Source: Bog-756 sp049517675 (GTDB lineage: Bacteria > Actinomycetota > Acidimicrobiia > Acidimicrobiales > RAAP-2). From it: a stretch of DNA of 64,000 nucleotides. The DNA is taken from assembly GCA_049517675.1 (NCBI GenBank), contig JBEKRV010000014.1, forward strand, positions 1-64,000, in the 5' to 3' direction. Shown in pieces: positions 1 to 7,890 of the stretch. Every line of letters starts with the position of its first letter. Within the stretch, counting starts at the first letter, position 1. The position numbers and the translations under genes were made by a program. A model generated the notes under the pieces. The model was not told where the DNA came from. It ran no database searches and was given only the letters and a program-made list of their open reading frames with translations.

Positions 1-585
1 CACCTCGTTCTCCCAGTCGTAGAAGAAGTGCCGTACCACCAGCATGGTGGCGGCATCGTCGAGGGGGAGCCAGTTGCCCTCGTGGGGCTCGGCCGACAGG
101 ATGATCTCGAACTCGCCGTCCGGACCCAGATCGAACTCGTCGATCAGGGCATTCGAGGTCGACCCCATCCCGGCCATCACCTGCAGCCCCACGTACCGCG
201 CCGAACCGCGGGTGCCCGACAGTCGATACGTGGTGCCACCCTCGAGGGCCGAGCCGACGTAGATGCAGTCAGGACACTCCATGCCCCACTTGAAGGCGGC
301 ATCCATCGCCGCGGGCTTGATCGCCGGCACCCGGTCCAATCCCCGTCGTAGTAGCTCATCGATACCGATGCCCAGGAGGACCAGGAGATGACGGAAACCG
401 GAGGCCATGTCCACCGGGTCGTGAGGGACGGAGTCGGAAAGCACCGTGTCGCCGGCCTGCCTGAGTGTGTCCAGCAGGTGGTTCCACGCCTGACCGGACT
501 CGAGGTCCTGGCTCGTCGCATCACCGGCCGTGACCGCCTCGCTCACCGAGAACGGAAGCCAGGCCGGATTCTGGAACGAACTCAT
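1..585 (-). CDS. DUF1214 domain protein, C-terminus cut off by the window edge
   Basis: The minus-strand frame is open from an ATG at 585 to base 1, giving 195 codons with no stop. The last visible residues contain the DUF1214 signature GNWLPLDDAATMLVVRHFFY followed by DWENE. A Gly/Thr-rich beta region (GGTTYRLSGTRGSARYVGLQ) precedes it, and a Glu-rich helical N-terminus starts MSSFQNPAWLPFSVSEAV. DUF1214 proteins are widespread in actinobacteria and have no settled function. The gene diverges from the PcfJ-like gene at 729, so the 143 bp between them should hold both promoters. The ATG is the first in-frame start and fits the conserved region well. The missing part is only the C-terminal end. 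Confidence 0.75.
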   Translation of the reverse strand, partial: MSSFQNPAWLPFSVSEAVTAGDATSQDLESGQAWNHLLDTLRQAGDTVLSDSVPHDPVDMASGFRHLLVLLGIGIDELLRRGLDRVPAIKPAAMDAAFKWGMECPDCIYVGSALEGGTTYRLSGTRGSARYVGLQVMAGMGSTSNALIDEFDLGPDGEFEIILSAEPHEGNWLPLDDAATMLVVRHFFYDWENEV

Positions 586-728
586 GATCGGCGTGGTGAT
601 GGTGCTGCAGCGAACACCGGCGTTCCCTCCCGCGCTAGTCGAGTAATGGCCAGAACCTTACGACGCCACGCTGAGCTGGGAGTTCCTTCGCCCGAGCGTG
701 CCGAACACATGTTCGCTATGTTCGCGAA

Positions 729-2255
729 GTGGACCGCGTGGTAGTCGACGGAACCGCCCTGTCCTGGGTGGATGACGCATCCGGGGCCCGGCTCGAGGTC
801 GGCAGGAGTGATGCCGGCTCCCCGAGCCGTGCCGCCAGGTCGGCGTTCCGGCTGACGCCCGAGAGCGGCCGGATCCGGGTCGGAATGGCCCTCATCCCGA
901 CGACGCGGGTCGTCGACATATCGATTCAGCCGTCCGTCCTCATGGAGGTACTCCCCATCGACGTCGGGTCGTGTCGTCCGGGTTCGAGTGGGTCCGTAGC
1001 GGCCCGGTGGGTGGCGCGGCTGTCCGAGCGCTCGTCGATCTGGCACCCCTCCGATCCGGATTCCGCCGGGTTGATCAGGACCGTGGGTGGGAGCGCCTTT
1101 CCGCTGCTCGGAGCGGCCTACGATCGGGGGGCGTCACCCGTGCGGGAGATCCCCCGATGGGCGGCGTGCCCGCTCACCCAGTCCAGCGCGCGGGACGCGG
1201 CACAGGCCGCGTTCCCTTCCAAGGCCACCCGTCCGGTCATCGCTGCGCTCGCCCGCGGCCTCGTGCAGAGGCATCGGGAACAGCCGGATGCTCCCGACCC
1301 GGCGGAGGCGACCGACCACGGCGCCGGAGCCACGTGCGTGAGCCTTGTGGGCGTCGGCCTGGCTCTCATGGGCGAGCCCGTGCTCGAACCTGACGATCTG
1401 GCGCGGCTGCTCGGACAGGACTGCTTCGACTGCCGGCCGGCACTGTGGCCGACCTCCCACCAGATCGCACTCTTCCGCGGCCAGGCGCCGGCGCTCGGTC
1501 GAGCCCGGACATCGCGCCTCCTCGTGGAGGCCGCGACCCGACCCGACGGGATCCGACTGCTTGCTCGGATCATCACCGCCCTCGATCACGTAGGCCATCT
1601 CCTTCCCCGGACGATCGCCAATCGACTCGAGGACCTCGACCACCAGTGCCAGGCCCTACTGCCGATCGATCCCAACCCGACCCGTGGCCGATGGGGTCCC
1701 CTCCCGCAGAGGAGCACTCGCCCCCCTCGTCCGGAATCTCCGCGACCACGAGCCGTCCCACCAGCTCGGGCCGGAGGAGTTCCCCCGGCTGACCGGCAGG
1801 GGGCACCGGTTCACGCCCCACGAGCACCGACACCCCCTGACCCTCGACGAAGGGCCCTCCTCGCTCCCCGCCAGGAGGACCACCCACCTACGGCAACCGG
1901 CGACTCCGGGCTCGGCGACGCCGTTCGTGGATTGCGCGGCGCTGCTTTGAGCGACGGGCTCGTGCTCGTCGTCCCGAGGAGCGGCGCAGAACTCCAGGCG
2001 TGGGGCCGTCGTTTCGCCAACTGCGTGGGCAGCTACTCGGCTGCAGTGGAAGCCGGCAGGTCGCATATCGTCGGCGTCGAACTCCACGAGGTGCTCTCCT
2101 ACTGCCTGGAGATCAAGCCCGACCGGACGATCAGGCAGTTCCTCGGCTACCGCAACCGCGCCGTGCCCAGGGAACACGCAACGGTGGTGGCTCGGTACCT
2201 CATGTCCAGAGGGGCTCTCGATGCCGGGAACGCGGCCAATCGGGTCTGGTTGTGA
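729..2255 (+). CDS. PcfJ-like domain protein with an internal out-of-frame stretch
   Basis: The 508-codon frame starts at GTG. The C-terminal ~90 residues look like the PcfJ-like domain: a helix AELQAWGRRFANCVGSY, then a strand pattern ending in IRQFLGYRNRAVP, matching the family's 'NCVGSY ... Q..G..N' layout. The first ~315 residues are protein-like but unrecognised. Codons from about 1680 to 1880 read as Pro/Arg-rich low-complexity sequence. In the neighbouring frame (codons starting at 1684) the same bases give ordinary protein with about 87% G/C third positions, against about 58% in the annotated frame. Two compensating single-base shifts are therefore likely, one near 1650-1684 and one near 1880-1945. 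PcfJ was named from conjugative plasmids but is also chromosomal, and its role is unknown. The start is uncertain, with no clear ribosome-binding site. Confidence 0.6.
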   Translation: MDRVVVDGTALSWVDDASGARLEVGRSDAGSPSRAARSAFRLTPESGRIRVGMALIPTTRVVDISIQPSVLMEVLPIDVGSCRPGSSGSVAARWVARLSERSSIWHPSDPDSAGLIRTVGGSAFPLLGAAYDRGASPVREIPRWAACPLTQSSARDAAQAAFPSKATRPVIAALARGLVQRHREQPDAPDPAEATDHGAGATCVSLVGVGLALMGEPVLEPDDLARLLGQDCFDCRPALWPTSHQIALFRGQAPALGRARTSRLLVEAATRPDGIRLLARIITALDHVGHLLPRTIANRLEDLDHQCQALLPIDPNPTRGRWGPLPQRSTRPPRPESPRPRAVPPARAGGVPPADRQGAPVHAPRAPTPPDPRRRALLAPRQEDHPPTATGDSGLGDAVRGLRGAALSDGLVLVVPRSGAELQAWGRRFANCVGSYSAAVEAGRSHIVGVELHEVLSYCLEIKPDRTIRQFLGYRNRAVPREHATVVARYLMSRGALDAGNAANRVWL

Positions 2256-2284
2256 CAGCGCCCGGGATGGACCTGATCGGCGAC

Positions 2285-2691
2285 TCAGGGATTCTCGCCC
2301 GTGGCAAGGAACGTGATCGGCATGCCGTGCACCGGAGCCAGCATGACCTCGTCGACGACCACGTCGCCGATGTCGCGATGCTGCCGGTACGCGACCTCTG
2401 CGCCATACCCGAGCGCGATCGCCTCGGGGCCGTCCACCTCGTCGACGCCCATCACCAAGGAGTAGAGGCTCTCCCCCGGGTCTCGAGGAAGGTCGTGAAC
2501 GCCGCCGCCGGCTCGCCGGCGTCGGGTAGGGCGGAGACCAACTCGATGCCGGCATCCCAGTCGATGAGGACCCGGATCTCGAGGTCGGCGAGCATGACCT
2601 CGGCGAAGTTGAGCCCCAGCTCGCGCCAGAGGTCGGCGGCCCGCTCCTGATCGTCGCCGTGGACGCAGAGCACCGCGTGGTGGACCTTCAT
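2285..2691 (-). pseudogene. VOC (glyoxalase-like) protein, frameshifted
   Basis: An ATG at 2691 opens MKVHHAVLCVHGDDQERAAD, the typical start of a vicinal-oxygen-chelate monomer. The frame reads normally to FLETRG near 2475, then stops after a few meaningless residues. One base off, the protein continues as ESLYSLVMGVDEVDGPEAIA and ends VMLAPVHGMPITFLATGENP before a TGA at 2285. The break lies in a run of five G bases where six would restore one ~135-residue protein, the normal size of a single VOC domain. The VOC fold covers glyoxalases, dioxygenases and resistance proteins, and the substrate cannot be told. The gene is either broken or carries a homopolymer error. It converges with the PcfJ-like gene. 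Confidence 0.65.
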
Positions 2692-2735
2692 CGAACGCCC
2701 CTCACATGCCGCTCACAGCAGGTCGGTGATCGACT

Positions 2736-3017
2736 TCAGCCCCGAATGTACAGCGCACCGGGAAGCATGCCCCCGTCGATCTCGATGGTGGTGCCGCTGA
2801 TGTAGTCCACGTCGCCGGAGCACAGGAACACGAACGTCCGCCCCACCTCCGAGGGCTCACCGGTCCGACCGAGCGGCACGTTGGCGAAGTACTCCGACCC
2901 CTCCGGATCGTCGGCGGGAAGCACGAACGACCGGAAGTTGTCGGTCATCGTGGGCCCGAGTGCCAGGCAGTTGACCCGGGCCTTCGGGCCCCACTCCTCG
3001 GCCAGCGGCAACCACAT
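2736..3017 (-). pseudogene. Short-chain dehydrogenase (SDR), C-terminal fragment
   Basis: About 93 codons match the last third of a classical SDR: AEEWGPKARVNCLALGPTMT (the region after the catalytic Tyr/Lys), then a GRTGEPSEVGRTFVFLCS segment and the terminal YISGTTIEIDGGM motif. The Rossmann glycine motif, NNAG and YxxxK motifs are all missing. Upstream of 3017 the frame loses SDR character at once and becomes the antisense of a TetR gene. The open frame runs on to 3791, but that part is a shadow. The fragment cannot be an active oxidoreductase. Its 5' end meets the truncated 5' end of the divergent TetR fragment. Confidence 0.7.
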
Positions 3018-3504
3018 CGCCGAGCGGGCCGGGGTGACCTGGGGCGTCATCCAATACCGCTTCGGCGACCGCAGCGGACTGTTGTCCGCGGCCATCGCCC
3101 ACGGCTTCCGAAGCTTCCGCACCGCCATCCGGTCCGTTTCGGTTCCCGACGGGACATTGCGCCAATGCGTCGAGGCCGTGGTCGAGGCCGCCTGGTCTGC
3201 GTTCTCCAGCGCGGAGTCGCGGGCCAGCCTCGAGATCCTCATCTCGGCCCGGGCCGGTCGGGAGCGGGCACGGATCGGCGAGCTCGAGAACATGGCGCGC
3301 GACATGCGGGAGCTGAGCACTGTCCTCGTCGGGGGCGGGGACCATTCCGGATATCCGGACGCCTTCGTCGGGGAAGTGCTGTGGGCGACACTGCGTGGAC
3401 TGGTGATGGCGCAGATGCTCACCTCGAGACCGATCGACTCGTCCGGCGAGCGCGCACTCCTCGTCGATCTGATCACCCGCCTCCTCGAGGGTGCCGCAGC
3501 CTGA
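3013..3504 (+). pseudogene. TetR-family regulator lacking the start of its HTH domain
   Basis: From about 3013 the plus strand reads HIAERAGVTWGVIQYRFGDR, the second half of a TetR helix-turn-helix (recognition helix followed by YxFGD). An ordinary ~150-residue helical ligand domain follows, ending LLVDLITRLLEGAAA. The first ~40 residues expected of a TetR protein (helix 1 and the start of helix 2) are absent. The frame can be opened at an ATG at 2881, but its first ~45 residues are the antisense of the SDR fragment. Without a complete HTH, DNA binding is unlikely. It was probably the local regulator of the neighbouring SDR before the deletion. Confidence 0.65.
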
Positions 3505-3666
3505 GACAGTGCCGCCATCGCTCCGGCGACAAGGCTTCGGGACTCAATTCGCAAGGCGAGTCGGGCCGTGACAGCGGGGGGCCGATCTCCGTTCACCGTG
3601 GTCTCAGCGCCCACCCGTGGATAGCTTGAGGATCGGGCACCGTGCCCAGGGGGAGGCGGCCTCGAG

Positions 3667-4836
3667 ATGACAGGCGGATCGGATGGCGCGGACGAACACG
3701 GGACGAGTGGCGCCGTCGACAGCTCGACCGAATCCACCGACCTTCGACGAGCGCGTCGCCCGCGGATTGCCGGGGTCGTCGGTCGCTTCACCGATCGCTA
3801 TCCATTCGTCGGCTCCACCGCATGGATGCTCGCAATACTCTTCTTCGTCGCCCAGGTAGCTGTCGCCTACGGCTGGAAGTCCAAGAATGGGACGACGGGA
3901 GTGATCGCGGCCGGTCATCCCTACAGTTTCTTCGCCAATACCATCAGCGACCTCGGAGAGACCGGCAGGTTCGCGGAGCCGAGGCCACTCATGTGGTCCC
4001 CGTATCACCTGTGGATGAATCTGTCCTTCGTCCTTCTCGGCGTGGTCATGATCGTCGGCTCACCGCTCATGTACCAGGAGTTCAACGAAGGCGACCGGTT
4101 CAAGGTCCAGGTCGCCCGCATCGCATTCGGATTGCAGATCCTCGCTGGGATCGGGGCCGTGGTCGTCGGGACCAACCCGGAGAACGTGCGGTACCACGTG
4201 CACATCGTGGGCGCGGCCTTCGCCATCGCCGTCGGAACGCTCGGCGTTCTCCTACTCGGACTGGCCCTCCCTCTACCTGGGAGACTGCGTCGCTTCATGA
4301 TCCTCTGCATGCCGGTCTCCCTGGTCGCCAGTGTCCTGTTCGCCGTCAACGAGTACCTGGGATTCGGCATCGGGGGCATGGAGCGGATCGCCGCGTTTCC
4401 CGAGGTGATCTGGCTGATCTGGTTCGGCTTCTACATCTCTCGGAGCCACTACAGCCACGAATCGGCACACCGGACACTTCGATCCGTGAGGTCCTCCAGG
4501 ACGGGCCGGAACTACAACGAGCATCCCGACCTCGTTGCTCCCCGACTTCGGTTCCGCGCACACGGTCGACTGCCCGATGGAAGAGTAGGCACCCCCTACG
4601 ACGTCACCATCAGTCCGATCGGCGGTACCGGGCGGCAACGAGCCTTCACGGAGAGCCCGCAGATCGCGCCGGGGCTCGGCCTCTCGAAGGACGGACGGAT
4701 CTCGGGCACGCCGATCAAGCGAGGGCGAAACCGGCTCCCCGTCGAGGTCACCGACAGCGATGGGATCCCGATCAGGAAGACGTTCACGCTGAATGTTGCC
4801 GGAAACGACGAGCTCAGGCCGGCCCGGGCGGAGTAG
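3667..4836 (+). CDS. DUF998 membrane protein with C-terminal Ig-like (He_PIG) domain
   Basis: The 389-residue product has a charged N-terminus and about six to seven membrane helices between residues ~45 and 265. It carries the DUF998 hallmark NTISDLG near residue 95 after the first helix. The last ~100 residues are soluble and resemble a putative Ig domain: GTPYDVTISPIGG, then APGLGLSKDGRISGTP and a closing VTDSDG... strand. DUF998 proteins are multi-pass membrane proteins of unknown activity, and a fused extracytoplasmic Ig domain suggests surface binding. A purine-rich stretch (aggggga) lies about 15 bases before the ATG. The gene stands alone, with no sign of an operon. Confidence 0.75.
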   Translation: MTGGSDGADEHGTSGAVDSSTESTDLRRARRPRIAGVVGRFTDRYPFVGSTAWMLAILFFVAQVAVAYGWKSKNGTTGVIAAGHPYSFFANTISDLGETGRFAEPRPLMWSPYHLWMNLSFVLLGVVMIVGSPLMYQEFNEGDRFKVQVARIAFGLQILAGIGAVVVGTNPENVRYHVHIVGAAFAIAVGTLGVLLLGLALPLPGRLRRFMILCMPVSLVASVLFAVNEYLGFGIGGMERIAAFPEVIWLIWFGFYISRSHYSHESAHRTLRSVRSSRTGRNYNEHPDLVAPRLRFRAHGRLPDGRVGTPYDVTISPIGGTGRQRAFTESPQIAPGLGLSKDGRISGTPIKRGRNRLPVEVTDSDGIPIRKTFTLNVAGNDELRPARAE

Positions 4837-5004
4837 GCAGGTCCGCATGCCCCAGCCTGCGCAGCTGAGCGCCCGGTCGCTCCGGTTCCTGTGGAAAGGT
4901 CCTTGGCATCTCGGCCAGACTGATCGTCTGAACGGTGCCGGTCCATGCCGATGTTCAGTTCAGACAGATTGCGCATGCATCGTATGAGCGGGAAAGGACT
5001 TTCA

Positions 5005-6024
5005 ATGGCGGACACCATGGATATCAACAAGAGCTTCAAGCCTCTCGTGTACCGATACATCGCGGTCGTGTCGTTTCTCTTACTCGGCTTCGGCGTCGGC
5101 ATCACTGCGTATGCAGCCACATTGCATGGACGGCCCGAAGCGGTTCTGATCGGGATCGGGAACGCACTGCTTACGGCTGGCGTTGTCGCTTTCCTGTGGA
5201 ACGCACTCGTCGAACGTTGGACCAACCAACAACGAGAGAAGGAAATCGAAGCACTGGTCGACCGACTGGAGCTTCAGGTGGTCCAGAGATTGACCGAGGA
5301 GCACCGGACACTTGTCCGAGAGCACATTGGACCAATCTCTGAGAGTGCGGGCGCCATCGAGAAGGTGGTAATGCCTATCTTTCAGAGCGCAAGGTTCGGC
5401 CGGACAAGTAAATACCAGCGCGTGATTGCCAAGTACGTACTCAATCAGTTCAATATCGTAAGGGACAATGGCGAATCACTACGAGTCCACCGGGATGACG
5501 GCATCCTTCTTTGGCGCGACTGCCTGGTCGAATCTGACTCCTGGAAGGCCCTGAGCTTTGCACCGGATCTTTGGGCGGGCGACGAGTTGGCGGTATCCAT
5601 CGCATTTCATCGTGTGCGCAACAATCTTCCAAACAAAGATCGCATACAGCGAGTCCTGGTGTTGAGGGATAGCGCTGAATTGTACGCTCAGCGCAACCTC
5701 TTGACGATGTTGAGGACGTTCGGAGTCGATGTGAAGTGGATCCTGCTCTCACGATTGCAGGAGCTGACCGATGCGAGGGGAATACAGTGGGAATCTGCGG
5801 CCATGGAAGGCAATCTGGACTTCGCCATCATGGACAACAATTTGGTCCTTCAGTTCAAGTTGGACGGTCGTGAGAAGCTGGAAGCCGCAGTTCTGACCCG
5901 TCGGGAGGAAGATGTGGTGAGAGCCAAAGCTCTGTTCGACGTCGCGTACTTCTATGGTGAAGAAGTACAGGATGCCAGGGATCAAGCGGCAGACAGCGAC
6001 GATCCAAGCACCAGATTCGCGTGA
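5005..6024 (+). CDS. Two-helix membrane protein with coiled coil and unknown C-terminal domain; low GC
   Basis: The 339-residue product is not recognised as a family. Two hydrophobic helices lie at about residues 18-38 and 46-62. A charged probable coiled coil (residues ~65-115, ending in EEHRTLVREH) follows, and then a ~210-residue soluble domain. That domain has alternating strand/helix character, including RIQRVLVLRDSAELYAQRNL, LDFAIMDNNLVLQF and a final AKALFDVAYFYGEEV. The strand-then-D pattern recalls phospholipase-D-like or regulator folds, but no HKD motif is present. The start at 5005 is chosen for an AAAGGA box six bases upstream; an ATG at 4984 is also in frame. Base composition is clearly more A/T-rich than all neighbours, which suggests recent acquisition. 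A membrane-anchored sensor or effector is possible but not shown. Confidence 0.65.
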   Translation: MADTMDINKSFKPLVYRYIAVVSFLLLGFGVGITAYAATLHGRPEAVLIGIGNALLTAGVVAFLWNALVERWTNQQREKEIEALVDRLELQVVQRLTEEHRTLVREHIGPISESAGAIEKVVMPIFQSARFGRTSKYQRVIAKYVLNQFNIVRDNGESLRVHRDDGILLWRDCLVESDSWKALSFAPDLWAGDELAVSIAFHRVRNNLPNKDRIQRVLVLRDSAELYAQRNLLTMLRTFGVDVKWILLSRLQELTDARGIQWESAAMEGNLDFAIMDNNLVLQFKLDGREKLEAAVLTRREEDVVRAKALFDVAYFYGEEVQDARDQAADSDDPSTRFA

Positions 6025-6181
6025 AGCCGTCAACAGCTCGTCGCATGAGACGTGCCCTGCGTCCGCGTTCGTCCAAGCTCTTCGGGAACGGCGATTTGGA
6101 TCCTTGCCCAGGATGCGCCTCGGAAGACACCGATCTCAAGAGACGATGCTGCACCGACCTCGCGTCGCCTCGACAGAGGCC

Positions 6182-7429
6182 TTAGCCGACGCTCCCGTAG
6201 AAGGGCGACGCGAAGCTGAAGAGACCGCCGTCCGACGCGACGAGCCAGTATCCGCTCGACCCGTTGGCGCTCATACCGACGATCGGCTGGTTGAGATGCT
6301 GATTGCCCAGCGAGCCGGAGAACGCCAGGCCGAAGGAGAAGACGCCGCCGTCGGCCGCGACGAAGCGGTAGCCCGATCCGTCGGGTGCGGCTTCCATGCC
6401 CACGATGGGCTGGTTCAGCGTCAGGTTGCCCGTCGACCCGTGGAACGGGGCGTCGAAGGAGAAGATGCCACCATCCGCAGCGACCAGCCAGTAGCCCCCT
6501 GAAGCGGGATCCACCGCCATGCCGACCACGGGCTGGTTGAGAGGCTTGTTGCCCATGGATCCGTGGAACGCGGCATCGCCGAAGGCGAACAGGCCACCGT
6601 CCGAGGCCACCAGCCAGTAGCCCTTGCCGTCGGGGGTCGGCGTCATGCCGACGATCGGCTTGTTGAGCGGGACCCCGCCCATCGAGCCGTAGAAGCCGGC
6701 GTCCCCGTAGGCGAAGATGCCGCCGTCGGAGGCGACCAGCCAGTAGCCCTTGCCGTCGGGGGTCGCCGCGACACCGACGATCGGGTAGTTCAGGAGCGGG
6801 GCACTGAAGTCGAGAGCGCCGGTTTCGGCGAAGTTGAGCGCATCGCCGAAGGCATAGACCCGCCCGTCGGCACCGGCCAGCCAGTACCCACGGTCGTCAT
6901 GGGTGCTCGCCATGCCGACGACGGGGGCGGTCACCGTGCCCGGCGGCGAGCTGATCGACGTGGTGGTGCCCGTGCCACAGGTGGCGCTGTCCGGCATCGC
7001 CACCCGCACGATCGGAAGCCGGGCGAGCGTGGTCTGTGGACTCAGGTAGGAGACCTCGACGTTGACCACGCCGTTGACATCGAGGAGTCCTGCCGTACCC
7101 GACGGCACCCCGTTGTGGACTCCGGCATACCAAAACGGCCCGACCGGCACCGTGGAATTGCCGGACCACACCTGGAACGCTGCATTCGGAACCCCGTTGC
7201 CCTGAACGCCATAGGCACTGGATGGCAGGCCATAGGCCTGGACCTCGATGTACTCCCCGATGCTCGGATCGGAGCCTGGCTGATAGAAGCAGCCCGCGAT
7301 CGCCACCGTGTAGGGCGTCGTGGCCGCGCCGGCCGGTGGCACCGGCGGAACCGCCGCGCCGAATGCGACCAGTGCGATGGTCCCGCCCAACGCGCACAGC
7401 GCGCGATACCCGATGCGTTTCGAACCCAT
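6182..7429 (-). CDS. Secreted protein with six GYWLVA-type repeats
   Basis: The 415-residue product begins with a signal peptide (MGSKRIGYRALCALGGTIAL, cleavage near AGAATTP). A ~140-residue N-terminal beta-rich domain with a Cys pair comes next, then six units of 41-47 residues from about residue 172 to the end. A typical unit reads PIVGMTPTPDGKGYWLVASD followed by GGLFAFGDAAFHGSMG. Such repeats are abundant in secreted proteins of Acidimicrobiia and probably form a beta-propeller or beta-solenoid; the function is unknown, with surface binding most likely. The last six units of the gene at 12221-14308 correspond to these one for one. The gene is alone on its strand, and a degraded fragment lies upstream. 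Confidence 0.8.
   Translation of the reverse strand: MGSKRIGYRALCALGGTIALVAFGAAVPPVPPAGAATTPYTVAIAGCFYQPGSDPSIGEYIEVQAYGLPSSAYGVQGNGVPNAAFQVWSGNSTVPVGPFWYAGVHNGVPSGTAGLLDVNGVVNVEVSYLSPQTTLARLPIVRVAMPDSATCGTGTTTSISSPPGTVTAPVVGMASTHDDRGYWLAGADGRVYAFGDALNFAETGALDFSAPLLNYPIVGVAATPDGKGYWLVASDGGIFAYGDAGFYGSMGGVPLNKPIVGMTPTPDGKGYWLVASDGGLFAFGDAAFHGSMGNKPLNQPVVGMAVDPASGGYWLVAADGGIFSFDAPFHGSTGNLTLNQPIVGMEAAPDGSGYRFVAADGGVFSFGLAFSGSLGNQHLNQPIVGMSANGSSGYWLVASDGGLFSFASPFYGSVG
6185..6920 (-). repeat. Six ~135-bp tandem units coding GYWLVA repeats
   Basis: The 3' part of the secreted-protein gene is made of six in-frame units of about 125-140 bp. Units two and three are the most alike at DNA level (shared block around 6600-6650 and 6725-6775). 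The outer units have diverged, so the array is old and not a recent slippage product. Confidence 0.6.
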
Positions 7430-7511
7430 GCTCCCGCCTTCCTCACGCCGAATGGGACGTACGGTAGCAGGGAGCGTTCGCGGCAGAGGTACATGTCAAC
7501 CGGCTGGGGGA

Positions 7512-7737
7512 TCATCGGAGCGTGGCGCCCGCCGTCCGGAGCTCGTGGAGTGATACGCATGCGAGTGCGCCGAGGTCCTGCTGGTTCGCCTGATCGGACC
7601 GGCGGACGTGCGCGATCTCGAAGACGAGCACGCCGACTTCGGCGGCGAGGATCGGGGCGACCGCCTCGAGCGGCGCGGTGGATGCGCTGGCTGCGGCACG
7701 GCCGTCCGAAGAGGAGCTGGCAGAGCTCGCCGCGACA
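7512..7737 (-). pseudogene. Regulator-like C-terminal fragment without a start
   Basis: On the minus strand an open frame ends with TGA at 7512-7514. It contains APLEAVAPILAAEVGVLVFE, IAHVRRSDQANQQDLGALAC and SLHELRTAGATLR, helical sequence with G/C-rich third positions like real coding DNA here. A stop lies just upstream near 7760, and no ATG or good GTG start precedes the conserved part. It resembles the ligand-domain end of a TetR-type regulator, but the family is not certain. It is probably a 5'-truncated relic between two secreted-protein genes. Confidence 0.4.
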
Positions 7738-7890
7738 TGATCCCCTCGCCCAATTATTCACTTGACTTTCGATGGACCTGGCTGGACGATGAGCCGAGGC
7801 AGAGTTCCGTTCGTACGTCGGGTCGGCTCGCACGTCCTCGGGATGGAGCCGCAGGTGCTCGGTCCGGGCGGGCCGTCCGAAGGAGTAGGG

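Noticed and set aside
3018..3791. Long N-terminal extension of the SDR fragment on the minus strand
   Set aside because: It is the antisense of the TetR fragment and has Ser/Arg-rich shadow composition.
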